Below, one piece after another: positions 1 through 8,919 of a stretch of 64,000 nt of DNA. A program made the position numbers and the translations under genes. Every line of letters starts with the position of its first letter. Position 1 is the stretch's first letter. Below the pieces are notes generated by a model. It was not told the origin of the DNA. It did no database searches and worked only from the letters and a program-made list of their open reading frames with translations. The stretch spans positions 18,949-82,948 of the forward strand of contig LNET01000030.1 in the NCBI GenBank assembly GCA_001464055.1. The letters run 5' to 3'. This stretch comes from Burkholderiales bacterium Ga0077543. Its GTDB lineage: Bacteria; Pseudomonadota; Gammaproteobacteria; Burkholderiales; Burkholderiaceae_C.

Positions 1-348
1 CGTGAGGTAGGCCCGCGTCAGCGCAGCCGGCGTGATCTGCGCCAGCTTGGCCGCCAGGCGGATGGCCGGCTCGCTGGCGAAACCGAAGTAGCCCGTGGCA
101 TAGGGCAGCTGCCGCATCTGCGCGGCGGCCGCCTCGACCACGCTGTCCTGGCCATAGCCCACGTTCACGCACCACAGGCCGGCAAAGCCGTCCAGCAGTT
201 CGCGGCCCTGCCCGTCGGTGAGCCAGGCGCCACGGCCGCCCTGCAGCAGCAGCGGTCCGCGCGCTTCCTGCTGGCGCCACGGGGATACGGGGTGGACCAG
301 GTGGGCGCGGTCCAGCGCGGCCAGTTCTTCCAGTCGGTTCGTGCTCAT
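1..348 (-). CDS. Class III aminotransferase, N-terminal part (runs off window)
   Basis: The first ~116 residues of a PLP-dependent class III (omega-amino acid:pyruvate type) aminotransferase, cut by the window edge. The translation starts MSTNRLEELAALDRAHLVHP and continues through a GGRGAWLTDGQGRELLDGFAGLWCV-type segment and a [14 protein letters not shown] helix, which is the classic N-terminal segment of this family (substrate-access region and start of the large domain). The PLP lysine lies outside the window. The ATG at 348 is the first start after the stop-rich divergent spacer. Such enzymes transfer amino groups from amines or omega-amino acids to pyruvate. The proximity to the amine-oxidase/importer operon at 1.7-13.9 kb suggests nitrogenous substrate catabolism, but that link is inferred. 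Confidence 0.85.
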   Translation of the reverse strand, partial: MSTNRLEELAALDRAHLVHPVSPWRQQEARGPLLLQGGRGAWLTDGQGRELLDGFAGLWCVNVGYGQDSVVEAAAAQMRQLPYATGYFGFASEPAIRLAAKLAQITPAALTRAYLT

Positions 349-470
349 GGGTCTTTCGCAGCCTGTCTCGTGGCGTACAGACTAAATGCGCACGGCCCCG
401 GCGTGGTGCTGCAAAGCGGGGCCCGTGCCAAGCATCCTTTCGTTCTTGGCCGGGTCTCGGCAGATGATGC

Positions 471-1343
471 TCAGCCCATGGCCTGGGTGACGGTGGAGAA
501 CAGGCGCACGCGCGGGTCGCACACCAAGGGTGCGCCGCGCACCATCGTGACCGAGATCCCCACGCGTTGCAGGCCCAGGCTCTCGACCCATTCGGCCAGG
601 CCGCTGTCGAAATCGATGTCCACGCGCGTGAAGCGGCCCGCGCTCAGGCCGGTCAGGTGGGCGATGAGCAGGCGCGCGCCTTCGGCCTCGGGCGCCACCA
701 CCGGCCCGATGGCATGGCCACGGCCGAAACGGCGAAGGATCGCGAAGCCTCGCGCCTGCCCGTCTTCGTCCAGCACCACGGTGGCTTCGGCCTCGCGGAA
801 GATCTCTTCGATCAGCGCTGGCCGGGGCATGCCGCGCGCGGCGGCGTCCAGCGCCTGCAGGGCGGGCAGGTCGGCCTCGGTCGCGGGCCGCAGGCGCCGG
901 CCCGGGCCGGGCGCCACCAGGGCGGTGGGCTGGGCGATGCCCTGGTGCTGACGCAGTTCGCCGGTGCGGACGAAGCCCAGGCGTTCATACAGGCCGCGGC
1001 CTTCGCTGGTGGCGTGCAGCAGCACGGTGCAGTGGTCCAGGTCTTGCAGCAGTGCCGTCATCAGGCGGTGCCCGATGCGCCGGCCCTGGCAGACGGGCGA
1101 GACCACCACCAGCCCGATGGTCGCGTGCCGCGGGCCCCAGCGCCAGCGCAGCGCCGTGCCGACGATTTCGCCGTCGCGCTCGGCCACCACGCCCTCGGCG
1201 TGGCCGAAGGCCTGCGCCCAGTCGGCCAGGCGGTGGGGCCAGCGCTGCTCGGCCGTCAGCGCCTCGGCAGCCGGCAGATCGGCCGCCGTCATCGCCCGCA
1301 GCACGACGCCGTCGTCCGGGCCGGTGGCCGGTGTCTCAGCCAT
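471..1343 (-). CDS. Tandem-GNAT acetyltransferase
   Basis: A 290-residue protein made of two GNAT folds. The N-terminal domain (about residues 14-140) carries the acetyl-CoA pyrophosphate loop in CQGRRIGHRLM, preceded by the beta4 strand IGLVVVSP and followed by LYERLGFVRTGE, all standard GNAT signatures. The C-terminal half (about 150-265) repeats the fold in weaker form (RPATEADLPALQALD, then ARGFAILRRFGRGHAIGPVV) and looks like a degenerate second domain. The start ATG at 1343 gives MAETPATGPDDGVVLRAMTAADL with the first domain complete. The acyl acceptor is unknown. It is divergent from the HAD gene at 1680, with a 336-base spacer between them. Confidence 0.85.
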   Translation of the reverse strand: MAETPATGPDDGVVLRAMTAADLPAAEALTAEQRWPHRLADWAQAFGHAEGVVAERDGEIVGTALRWRWGPRHATIGLVVVSPVCQGRRIGHRLMTALLQDLDHCTVLLHATSEGRGLYERLGFVRTGELRQHQGIAQPTALVAPGPGRRLRPATEADLPALQALDAAARGMPRPALIEEIFREAEATVVLDEDGQARGFAILRRFGRGHAIGPVVAPEAEGARLLIAHLTGLSAGRFTRVDIDFDSGLAEWVESLGLQRVGISVTMVRGAPLVCDPRVRLFSTVTQAMG

Positions 1344-1679
1344 GGACTTGCTCTCACGTTGACATGACCCCGAGATGGTGAGCCCATTCGCCGGTCCACG
1401 CCAGCGTAAAGCCGGGTCGGGCCTGCAATTCAGCAGCTTCTACGGGTGGCGAGGGGTCGCCTGCAATCGCATGCTCGGCAAAGGCCGCTGCACGGTCACA
1501 TCTGCGCCGCCCTGCGCGCAGGGCGGCGCGGGGTACAAAACGGCATGCTGCGCGAACACCCGCAAACGGCAGCTTCGTCGCATCGCTGCGCCCATTTCAC
1601 GATCAAAGCATCCCGACCCCATGCTGAAATGGCACCGTCACGACGCCAAACTCAGGAGCTGCCCCGCGCAGACCCCCGC
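1344..1679. other. 336-base intergenic spacer with 26-base perfect palindrome
   Basis: This is the only long gene-free stretch in the window. It separates the leftward acetyltransferase from the rightward HAD/importer operon and so should hold two divergent promoters, although I cannot assign convincing -35/-10 boxes. Positions 1504-1529 form a perfect 26-base palindrome: half-site GCGCCGCCCTGCG followed directly by its complement. It is followed within a few bases by the AT-richer GTACAAAA. No credible coding frame is seen. Confidence 0.6.
1504..1529. repeat. Perfect 26-base palindrome
   Basis: Half-site GCGCCGCCCTGCG at 1504-1516 is followed without a spacer by its exact reverse complement at 1517-1529. 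It lies midway between two divergent genes. With no loop it is more likely a dimeric protein-binding site or a cruciform than a terminator, and no T-run follows on either strand. Confidence 0.7.
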
Positions 1680-2345
1680 ATGAGCTTCCGCCCGAAATAC
1701 ATCAGCTTCGACTGCTACGGCACGCTGACGCGCTTTCGCATGAGCGAGACGGCCCGCGAGATGTTCGCCGACCGGATCCCGGCCGAGCGCATGGACCCGT
1801 TCCTGGCCGATTTCACGGCATACCGCTTCGACGAATGCCTGGGCCCCTGGCAGCCCTACGACGTGCTGCTGAAGAACGCCGTGCGCCGCCTGTGCCGCAA
1901 ATGGAAGCTGCAGTACCTCGACGCCGAGGCGCAGCAGTACTTCGATGCCGTGCCCACCTGGGGGCCGCATGCCGACGTGCCGGCCGGGCTGTCGAAAATC
2001 GCCGACAAGATTCCGCTGGTGATCCTTTCCAACGCCATGGACAGCCAGATCCAGACCAACGTCGCCCAGCTCGGCGCGCCCTTTCACCGCGTCTACACCG
2101 CGCAGCAGGCGCAGGCCTACAAGCCGCGGCTGCAGGCCTTCGAGTACATGCTGGACTCGTTGGGCTGCAATCCCGAGGACGTACTGCATGTCTCTTCCAG
2201 CCTGCGCTACGACTTGATGTCGGCCGACGACATCGGCATCGTCAACAAGGTCTTCGTCAACCGCGGCCACGGGCCCGGCAACGCGGCCTACCGCTACGTG
2301 GAGATCGCCGACATCGGCGGCCTGCCGGGCGTCGTCGGACTCTGA
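1680..2345 (+). CDS. Haloacid dehalogenase type II-like HAD hydrolase
   Basis: A 221-residue HAD-superfamily hydrolase. Motif I is ISFDCYGTL with nucleophile Asp11; motif II is VILSNAMD (Ser); a lysine follows in AYKPRLQAF; the motif III region is VSSSLRYDLMSADDIGI. Order and spacing match the type II (L-2-haloacid dehalogenase) subgroup, so the substrate could be a 2-haloacid, but many relatives of this subgroup act on other small acids. The ATG at 1680 begins directly before the first beta strand. An in-frame ATG at 1629 would add 17 non-family residues, and the AGGAG at 1654-1658 is too distant to decide. It opens the operon and is followed after 26 bases by a flavin oxidase. Confidence 0.85.
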   Translation: MSFRPKYISFDCYGTLTRFRMSETAREMFADRIPAERMDPFLADFTAYRFDECLGPWQPYDVLLKNAVRRLCRKWKLQYLDAEAQQYFDAVPTWGPHADVPAGLSKIADKIPLVILSNAMDSQIQTNVAQLGAPFHRVYTAQQAQAYKPRLQAFEYMLDSLGCNPEDVLHVSSSLRYDLMSADDIGIVNKVFVNRGHGPGNAAYRYVEIADIGGLPGVVGL

Positions 2346-2371
2346 GCGCCGCGCTCGCCGCCCAGGCACCG

Positions 2372-3670
2372 ATGAAGCTCGAGTCGTACTGGACCGCCTC
2401 CGCCCCCGCGCTCGCGCGGGCGCCGGTCGAGCTGCCGGCGCAGTGCGACGTGGCCATTGTCGGGGGCGGCTTCACGGGTCTTTCGGCCGCGCTGGCGCTG
2501 GCCAAGCGCGGCGCCCAGGTGCTGGTGCTGGAAGCCGGCGACCGCGTCGCCGCCGAGGCCTCGGGCCGCAACGGCGGGCACGTCAACAACGGGCTGGCCG
2601 TGGACTACGCCGAGGTCGCGGCCAAGGTCGGCATCGAGCGGGCCCGCGGCTGGTACCACGCCTACGACGCCGCCGTCGACGCGGTCGAGCACGTCGTGCA
2701 GCAAGAAGCCATCGACTGCGACTTCGCCCGCCGCGGCAAACTCAAGCTGGCGACGCGGCCGGCCCACCTGGAAGCCCTGTCGCGCAGCGCCCAGCGGCTG
2801 GTGGCCGACGGCGTCGATACCGACGTGGCCGTGCTCTCGGCGGCCGAGGTTCAGGCCGAGGTCGCGAGCGAGGGTTTCGTCGGCGGCCTGCTCTACAAGC
2901 GCAGCGCCCAAATGCACATGGGCCGCTTCGCCAACGGCCTGGCCCACGCCGCCGAACGCGCCGGTGCGCAGATCCACACCGGCACCTGCGTGCAGCGGCT
3001 GGTGCGCAGCGGCCCCGGCCAGGCCCACCACGTGCATACCCCGCGCGGCACGGTGCTGGCCCGGCAGGTGCTGCTGGCCAACGGCGCGGCCCGGCATGGC
3101 GCTTACGGCAGCTTCGGCTGGATGCGCAGGCGCATCGTGCCGATCGGCAGCTTCATCATCGTCACCGAGCCGCTGGGCGCCGAGCGTGCCCAGGCCCTGC
3201 TGCGCGAGCGCCGCACCTATGTGACGGTGGCCAACATCCACCACTACTTCCGGCTCACCGAAGACCACCGGCTGGTCCTGGGCGGGCGCGCGCGCTTTGC
3301 CGTCAGCAGCCCGGTCTCGGACGCGAAGAGCGGCGACGTGCTGAAGGCCGGCCTGCTGGCGATGTTTCCGCAGTTGCAGGGCGTGCGCATCGACTACTGC
3401 TGGGGCGGCCTGGTGGACATGACCCAGGACCGCCTGCCACATGCCGGCGAACGCGAGGGCCTCTTCTTCTCCACCGGCTACAGTGGCCACGGCACGCAGA
3501 TGTCGGTGCTGATGGGCCAGCGCATGGCCGCGGTGATGGCCGGCGAGGCGGGCGCCAACCCCTGGCAAGGGCGCGACTGGCCGGCGATTCCGGGGCATGT
3601 CGGCCCGCCCTGGTTTCTGCCGGCCGTGGGCCTGTACTACCAGCTCAAGGACCGACTGGGCTGGGCCTGA
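2372..3670 (+). CDS. FAD-dependent amine/amino-acid oxidoreductase (DadA/PuuB type)
   Basis: A 432-residue flavoprotein of the D-amino-acid oxidase-like (DAO) family. The dinucleotide loop GGGFTG sits at residues 31-36, followed by an acidic strand end (LVLEAGDRVAAEASGRNGGHVNNG); the RNGGHV motif is typical of gamma-glutamylputrescine oxidase-like members. The C-terminus has GLFFSTGYSGHGTQMSVLMGQRMA, the second FAD-contact segment of the family. The likely reaction is oxidation of a secondary or primary amine to an imine/aldehyde with H2O2 release. The start is the ATG at 2372, which removes an unrelated upstream open frame. It precedes an importer gene, and a second member of the same family lies at 12602 in the same operon. 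Confidence 0.9.
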   Translation: MKLESYWTASAPALARAPVELPAQCDVAIVGGGFTGLSAALALAKRGAQVLVLEAGDRVAAEASGRNGGHVNNGLAVDYAEVAAKVGIERARGWYHAYDAAVDAVEHVVQQEAIDCDFARRGKLKLATRPAHLEALSRSAQRLVADGVDTDVAVLSAAEVQAEVASEGFVGGLLYKRSAQMHMGRFANGLAHAAERAGAQIHTGTCVQRLVRSGPGQAHHVHTPRGTVLARQVLLANGAARHGAYGSFGWMRRRIVPIGSFIIVTEPLGAERAQALLRERRTYVTVANIHHYFRLTEDHRLVLGGRARFAVSSPVSDAKSGDVLKAGLLAMFPQLQGVRIDYCWGGLVDMTQDRLPHAGEREGLFFSTGYSGHGTQMSVLMGQRMAAVMAGEAGANPWQGRDWPAIPGHVGPPWFLPAVGLYYQLKDRLGWA

Positions 3671-3710
3671 TGCACCCGCCCGATCCCACCACCCACCAGG
3701 AGCCCGAAGC

Positions 3711-5390
3711 ATGAGCCTGCCCGGCCGCCCGAAAGGCGAAACCCGAAGTGCGCAGCACGAAGCCACCCCAGTGAGCGGCCCCGCGAACTTCGAGCAGCTC
3801 GTTGGCCCGGCCGAGAGCCAGCGGCTGCTGGGCGCGCTGCAGAGCGGGGCCAGCCGCCGCGACCTGCTGGCGATGCTGATGGCCGGCGGGCTGCAAGCCA
3901 GCGCCGCCGGCGGGGCGGCGGCCTGGGCCAGCTCGGCCCACGCGCAAACGCCGCGCCGCGGCGGCCGCATCACCGTGGCCAGCGCCGCCTCCAGCGTCAA
4001 CGACACGCTCGACCCGGCCAAGCAGTCCAGCCACATCGACTACTGCCGCGGCAACATGTTCTACAGCGGGCTCACGGTGCTGGACGGCAGCCTGACCCCC
4101 CAACCCCAGCTGGCCGAATCCTTCAGCACCAAGGATGCGAAGACCTGGGTCTTCAAGCTGCGCAAGGGCGTCACCTTCCACGACGGCAAGGCGCTGACAC
4201 CGGCCGACGTGGTGTTCTCGCTGATGCGCCACAAGGACGCCGCCACGGCCTCGCGCGCCAAGGTGCTGGCCGACCAGATCGACAGCGTCAGCGCCAGTGG
4301 TCCGGCCGAGGTGACGATCCGCCTGGCCTCGCCCAATGCCGACCTGCCGGCCATCCTGGCCACCTACCACTTCCTCATCACGAAGGAAGGCACGACCGAC
4401 TTCAACGCCGGCATCGGCACCGGGCCCTACAAGCTCAGGGAATTCCGGCCCGGCGTGCGCTCGGTGGCCGTGCGCAACGAGAACTACTGGAAGCCCAATC
4501 GCCCGTACCTCGACGAGATCACCCTGGTGGGCATCTCCGACGAATCGGCGCGCGTCAACGGCCTGCTGTCGGGCCAGCTCGACCTGGTGACCGGGGTGTC
4601 GCCGCGCTCGGTGCAACGGGTGATGGACAGCAGCCGGCACCGCATCTTCGAAACGCCCGCCACCAATTACACCAACCTGATCATGCAGCGCGGCAGCAGT
4701 CTGGGCGACAACCCGGACTTCGTGCTGGGCATGAAGCTCCTGCTCAACCGCGAGCAGCTGCTCAAGTCGATCCAGATCGGCCGCGGCCTGGTCGCCAACG
4801 ACCAGCCCATCGCCCAAAACAACCGCTACTTCTTCAAGGGTCTGCCGCAACGCGCCTACGACCCCGCCAAGGCCAAGTGGCATTTGCAGAAGGCCGGGCT
4901 GGGCAGCGCGCCGATTCCGGTGGTGGCCTCGCCGGCGGCCACCAACTCGGTCGAGATGGCCCTGGTGCTGCAGCATGCCGCGCGACAGGTCGGCGTCAAC
5001 CTGGATGTGCGGCGCATGCCGGCCGACGGCTACTGGTCCACGCACTGGCGCAAGCACCCGCTGCATTTCGGCAACATCAACGCCCGCCCGAGCGCCGACC
5101 TGGCCCTGACCCTGTTCTTCCAGTCCGACGCCCCCTGGAACGAAGCCAACTGGAAGAACCCGAAGTTCGACCAGATGCTGGTGCAGGCCCGCGGCGAGAC
5201 CGACAGCGCCAAGCGCGCCCGGCTGTATGCCGACATGCAGGTGATGATCCACAACGAAGGCGGCATCGGCATCCCGATGTTCATCTCCAGCCTCGACGGG
5301 CACAACGGCAAGCTCAAGGGCCTGTCGCCGGTGCCGATCGGCGGGATGATGGGCACCCAGTTCGCCGAACACGTCTGGCTCGAGGCCTGA
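3711..5390 (+). CDS. Periplasmic solute-binding protein of peptide/opine ABC importer (SBP family 5)
   Basis: A 559-residue extracytoplasmic binding protein of the DppA/OppA family (SBP_bac_5). A Tat-type leader is visible: Arg49-Arg50 in SRRDLLAM, a hydrophobic Ala/Gly stretch, and a cleavage site near AHA at 76-78. The twin-arginine is preceded by an unusually long 48-residue N-region. Family motifs follow: LAESFSTKDAKTWVFKLRKGVTFHDGKALTPADVVFSL, then GTGPYKL. The ATG at 3711 has AGGAG at 3698-3702, eight bases upstream. It should capture the ligand for the two permeases and the fused ATPase immediately downstream. Confidence 0.92.
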   Translation: MSLPGRPKGETRSAQHEATPVSGPANFEQLVGPAESQRLLGALQSGASRRDLLAMLMAGGLQASAAGGAAAWASSAHAQTPRRGGRITVASAASSVNDTLDPAKQSSHIDYCRGNMFYSGLTVLDGSLTPQPQLAESFSTKDAKTWVFKLRKGVTFHDGKALTPADVVFSLMRHKDAATASRAKVLADQIDSVSASGPAEVTIRLASPNADLPAILATYHFLITKEGTTDFNAGIGTGPYKLREFRPGVRSVAVRNENYWKPNRPYLDEITLVGISDESARVNGLLSGQLDLVTGVSPRSVQRVMDSSRHRIFETPATNYTNLIMQRGSSLGDNPDFVLGMKLLLNREQLLKSIQIGRGLVANDQPIAQNNRYFFKGLPQRAYDPAKAKWHLQKAGLGSAPIPVVASPAATNSVEMALVLQHAARQVGVNLDVRRMPADGYWSTHWRKHPLHFGNINARPSADLALTLFFQSDAPWNEANWKNPKFDQMLVQARGETDSAKRARLYADMQVMIHNEGGIGIPMFISSLDGHNGKLKGLSPVPIGGMMGTQFAEHVWLEA

Positions 5391-5406
5391 GGCCGGCGCC
5401 GCGCGG

Positions 5407-6363
5407 ATGAACAGCCTCCTGCTCAAGCTGCTGGCGCAGCGCATCGGCCTGGCCTTGCTGTCGCTGCTGGCGGTGTCGGTGCTGATCTTCGCCATCACCG
5501 GCGTTCTGCCGGGCGATGCGGCCCAGGAGCAGCTGGGCCAGGAGGCCACGCCCGAGGCCCTGGCCGCGCTGCGCGCGCAGATGGGTCTGGACGTGCCCGC
5601 GCACCAGCGCTACCTGAAGTGGCTGGCCGGCCTCTTGCGCGGCGACCTGGGGGCCTCGTCGGTGACGCAGCTGCCGGTGACCGAACTCATCGCCGCGCGG
5701 CTGCCGAACTCGCTGCTGCTGGCCGCGGTGACGGCGCTGTTTGCCGTGCCGATCGCGCTCACGCTGGGCGTGGCCACCGCGGTCTGGCGCGGCTCGTGGT
5801 TCGACCGCGCGGCATCCACCACCGCGGTCACCGTCGTCTCGGTGCCCGAGTTCCTGGTCGCGACGATGGCCGTGCTGCTGCTGGCGGTGCAGCTGCAGTG
5901 GCTGCCGGCGCTGTCCTACATCAACGATGCCGACTCTCTGGGCCAGAAGCTGCGCGCCTTCGCGATGCCGGTGCTGACACTGACCTGCGTGATCGTCGCG
6001 CAGATGATGCGCATGACGCGCGCTGCCGTCATCGACCAGCTCGAGGCGCCCTACATCGAGATGGTGCGGCTCAAAGGCGCATCGCCGCTGCGCACGGTGC
6101 TGGCGCATGCCTTGCCCAACGCCGTGGGGCCGATCGCCAACGCCGTAGCGCTGAGCCTGTCGTACCTGCTGGGTGGCGTGATCATCGTCGAGACCATCTT
6201 CAACTACCCGGGCGTGGCCAAGCTGATGGTCGACGGCGTCACGCAGCGTGACATCCCGCTGGTACAGGCCTGCGCCATGCTGTTCTGCGCCGGCTACCTG
6301 GTCCTGGTGACCGCGGCCGACCTGTGCGGCATCGTCGCCAACCCGCGTCTGCGGCACCGCTGA
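5407..6363 (+). CDS. ABC importer permease, DppB type
   Basis: A 318-residue inner-membrane permease with the DppB/OppB layout: one N-terminal helix (LALLSLLAVSVLIFAITGVLPGDAA), a periplasmic loop containing ALRAQMGLDVPAHQRYLKWL, then five further hydrophobic segments. The cytoplasmic EAA loop is readable as LEAPYIEMVRLKGASPLRTVLAHALPNA and would contact the ATPase. It lies 16 bases after the binding-protein gene and 11 bases before the partner permease, so it is co-transcribed. Length and motif order are normal for the family. Confidence 0.92.
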   Translation: MNSLLLKLLAQRIGLALLSLLAVSVLIFAITGVLPGDAAQEQLGQEATPEALAALRAQMGLDVPAHQRYLKWLAGLLRGDLGASSVTQLPVTELIAARLPNSLLLAAVTALFAVPIALTLGVATAVWRGSWFDRAASTTAVTVVSVPEFLVATMAVLLLAVQLQWLPALSYINDADSLGQKLRAFAMPVLTLTCVIVAQMMRMTRAAVIDQLEAPYIEMVRLKGASPLRTVLAHALPNAVGPIANAVALSLSYLLGGVIIVETIFNYPGVAKLMVDGVTQRDIPLVQACAMLFCAGYLVLVTAADLCGIVANPRLRHR

Positions 6364-6374
6364 GGGCAGGCGCG

Positions 6375-7247
6375 ATGTCCACCGCCACCCACACCAGCCC
6401 GCTGCAGCGCTCGACCCTGGGCCGCTGGCGCGACAGCCTGCGGCGCTTTGGCCCCACCGGCTGGCTGGGGCTGGCAGTGATCGCCTTCTGGGCCGGCGCG
6501 GCGGCCTTCGGCCCGGCGCTGCTCTCGGGCAGCAGCGACTTCGGCGGCGAAGTCTTCGCGCCGATGAGCGCCGCGCACTGGCTGGGCACCGACTACCTGG
6601 GCCGCGACATGCTCACGCGGGTGATCGAAGGCGCGCGCACTACCGTGGGCGTGGCCTTTGCCGCCACTCTGCTGGCCAGCGCCATCGGCACCACGCTGGC
6701 GCTGCTGGCCGCCGCCAGCGGTGGCTGGATCGACAGCCTGCTCAGCCGCGTGCTGGACACGCTGACCGCCATCCCCAGCAAGATGTTCGCGCTGCTGATG
6801 GTGGCCGGCCTGGGCAACTCGGTGGCCATGCTCATCGTCACCGCAGCCATCATCTACGTGCCGGGTTCCTACCGCATCGCACGCTCGCTGGCCGTCAACA
6901 TCAATGCGCTCGACTACGTGACCGTGGCCCGCGCCCGCGGCGAGGGCACGGGCTACGTGATGCTGCAGGAGATCCTGCCCAACATCGCCGGGCCGATGCT
7001 GGCCGACTTCGGCCTGCGCTTCGTCTATGTCGTGCTGCTGCTGGCCTCGCTGAGCTTCCTGGGCCTGGGCATCCAGCCGCCCGAAGCCGACTGGGGTTCG
7101 CTGGTGCGCGAGAACATCGAGTCGCTGGCCAGCGGCGGCGCTGCGGTGATCGCGCCCTCGCTGGCGATTGCCAGCCTGACGATCGCCGTTAACCTGGTGA
7201 TCGACAACCTGCCCGGCCGCGCCGAGCGCGAGCGCGGGATACATTGA
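6375..7247 (+). CDS. ABC importer permease, DppC type
   Basis: A 290-residue second permease. It has the DppC N-terminal helix (GLAVIAFWAGAAAFGPALLS), the family segment HWLGTDYLGRDMLTRVIEGARTTVGV (after GTD-x-x-GRD) and an EAA loop (INALDYVTVARARGEGTGYVMLQEILPNI). The C-terminus ends LVIDNLPGRAERERGIH. The ATG at 6375 was chosen because it leaves a normal short cytosolic tail before the first helix. The downstream ATPase starts one base after this stop, so translation is probably coupled. Confidence 0.92.
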   Translation: MSTATHTSPLQRSTLGRWRDSLRRFGPTGWLGLAVIAFWAGAAAFGPALLSGSSDFGGEVFAPMSAAHWLGTDYLGRDMLTRVIEGARTTVGVAFAATLLASAIGTTLALLAAASGGWIDSLLSRVLDTLTAIPSKMFALLMVAGLGNSVAMLIVTAAIIYVPGSYRIARSLAVNINALDYVTVARARGEGTGYVMLQEILPNIAGPMLADFGLRFVYVVLLLASLSFLGLGIQPPEADWGSLVRENIESLASGGAAVIAPSLAIASLTIAVNLVIDNLPGRAERERGIH

Positions 7248-7248
7248 G

Positions 7249-8919
7249 ATGGGTGCGCCAGTCGTCGTCGACCGCCTCACCGTCAGCGCCGGCTCTGCCA
7301 CGCTGGTGGACGCGCTGAGCTTCACCATCCAGCCGGGCGAGGTGCTGGCGCTGATCGGCGAATCCGGCTCGGGCAAGACCACCACCGCGCTGGCGCTGAT
7401 GGGCCATGCGCGCAGCGGCTGCCGCATCAGCGGCGGCAGTGTTCGCATCGGCGAGGTGGACGTTCTTGCGCTCGGCGCGCGGCAGCTGCGCGCGCTGCGC
7501 GGCCGCACGGTGTCCTACATCGCGCAGAGCGCAGCGGCCTCGTTCGACCCCTCGCGGTGCCTGCTCGACCAGGTGGTGGAGCCGGCGGTGCTGCACGGCC
7601 TGCTGCCGCGCGCCGAGGCCGAGCGCAAGGCCATCGCGCTGTTTCGCGAGCTGGCGCTGCCCGATCCGGACACCATCGGCCAGCGCTTCCCGCACCAGGT
7701 GTCGGGCGGGCAGCTGCAGCGCTTGATGGCCGCGATGGCGCTGATCACCGACCCCGAGGTCGTGATCCTCGACGAGCCCACCACCGCGCTGGACGTCACC
7801 ACCCAGGTGGAGGTGCTGCGCGCTTTCCGCCGTGTGGTGCGCGAGCGCCAGGTGACGGCGGTCTACGTCAGCCACGACCTGGCCGTGGTGGCACAGATGG
7901 CCGACCACATCCTGGTGCTGCGTGAAGGCCGCATGCGCGAGCTGGCCGCCACCGCGCAACTGCTGGCCGCGCCGCAGCACGAGTACACCCAGAGCCTGCT
8001 GGCCGCCGCTCACCCGGCCACGCGCGGCGGCGGCACCGTACCGCCCGATGCCCCGGTGTTGCTGCGCGTGTCCGGGTTGAGTGCCGGTTACGGCCCACGC
8101 CGGGCCGACGGAAAGCCGGCCATCCCCATCCTGGAAGACGTCGACCTGGAACTGCGCCGCGGGCAGGCCATCGGCGTGATCGGCGAATCGGGCTCGGGCA
8201 AGACCACGCTCGCCCGCGTCATCGCGGGGCTGCTGCCGCCGGCCGCCGGCACGATGGCCTTCGACGGCCGCCCGCTGCCGCCGGCCGTGGCCCAGCGCAG
8301 CCGCGAAGAGCTGCGCCGCATCCAGATCGTCTTCCAGTCGGCCGACACGGCGCTGAACCCCTCGCAGAGCATCGAACGCATCCTGGCGCGGCCGCTGCAG
8401 TTCTACCGCGGGTTGAAGGGCGCGGCGCTGGACAAGCGCATCGCCGAGCTGCTGGACCTGGTGAAGCTGCCGCGCACGCTGGCCGGCCGCCTGCCGGGCG
8501 GCTTGTCCGGCGGGCAGAAGCAGCGCGTGAACCTGGCGCGGGCACTGGCGGCCGACCCCGAGCTGATCCTCTGCGACGAGGTCACCTCGGCGCTGGACAC
8601 CGTGGTCGGCGCGGCCGTGCTCGACCTCATCGCCGAGCTGCGCCGCGAGCTCGGCGTCTCGATCCTCTTCATCAGCCACGACCTGCACACCGTGCGCGCG
8701 GTGTGCGACGAGATCGTCGTGATGCGGCACGGCCGCAAGCTGGCCCAGGTGGAGCGCGCCGACTACGAGCGCGGGCCGCATCATCCCTATTTCGAGGAGC
8801 TGGCCCGCGCCGTGCCCGAGCTGCGCTGCGGCTGGCTGGACGGGCTGGACGCCCCCGACACCCCGACCCCCCACCCCGCCCGCAGCACACGCTGCCAGCC
8901 TGAAGGAGCACCCTCATGA
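7249..8919 (+). CDS. Fused double ATPase of the peptide-type ABC importer (DppD-DppF fusion)
   Basis: A 556-residue protein holding two complete ABC cassettes. Cassette 1: Walker A GESGSGKTT at 37-45, signature VSGGQ at 151-155, Walker B ending Asp175-Glu176. Cassette 2: Walker A GESGSGKT at 312-319, signature LSGGQ at 419-423, Walker B Asp443-Glu444. Both catalytic sets look intact. In most Dpp/Opp systems these are two separate genes; here one chain supplies both halves, as in GsiA-like transporters. Its stop overlaps the next start by four bases (ATGA at 8916), tying the importer to the catabolic genes that follow. Confidence 0.93.
   Translation: MGAPVVVDRLTVSAGSATLVDALSFTIQPGEVLALIGESGSGKTTTALALMGHARSGCRISGGSVRIGEVDVLALGARQLRALRGRTVSYIAQSAAASFDPSRCLLDQVVEPAVLHGLLPRAEAERKAIALFRELALPDPDTIGQRFPHQVSGGQLQRLMAAMALITDPEVVILDEPTTALDVTTQVEVLRAFRRVVRERQVTAVYVSHDLAVVAQMADHILVLREGRMRELAATAQLLAAPQHEYTQSLLAAAHPATRGGGTVPPDAPVLLRVSGLSAGYGPRRADGKPAIPILEDVDLELRRGQAIGVIGESGSGKTTLARVIAGLLPPAAGTMAFDGRPLPPAVAQRSREELRRIQIVFQSADTALNPSQSIERILARPLQFYRGLKGAALDKRIAELLDLVKLPRTLAGRLPGGLSGGQKQRVNLARALAADPELILCDEVTSALDTVVGAAVLDLIAELRRELGVSILFISHDLHTVRAVCDEIVVMRHGRKLAQVERADYERGPHHPYFEELARAVPELRCGWLDGLDAPDTPTPHPARSTRCQPEGAPS

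Noticed and set aside
2294..4036. Long antisense frame opposite the flavin oxidase and binding protein
   Set aside because: No recognisable domain and the sense strand carries clear family motifs.
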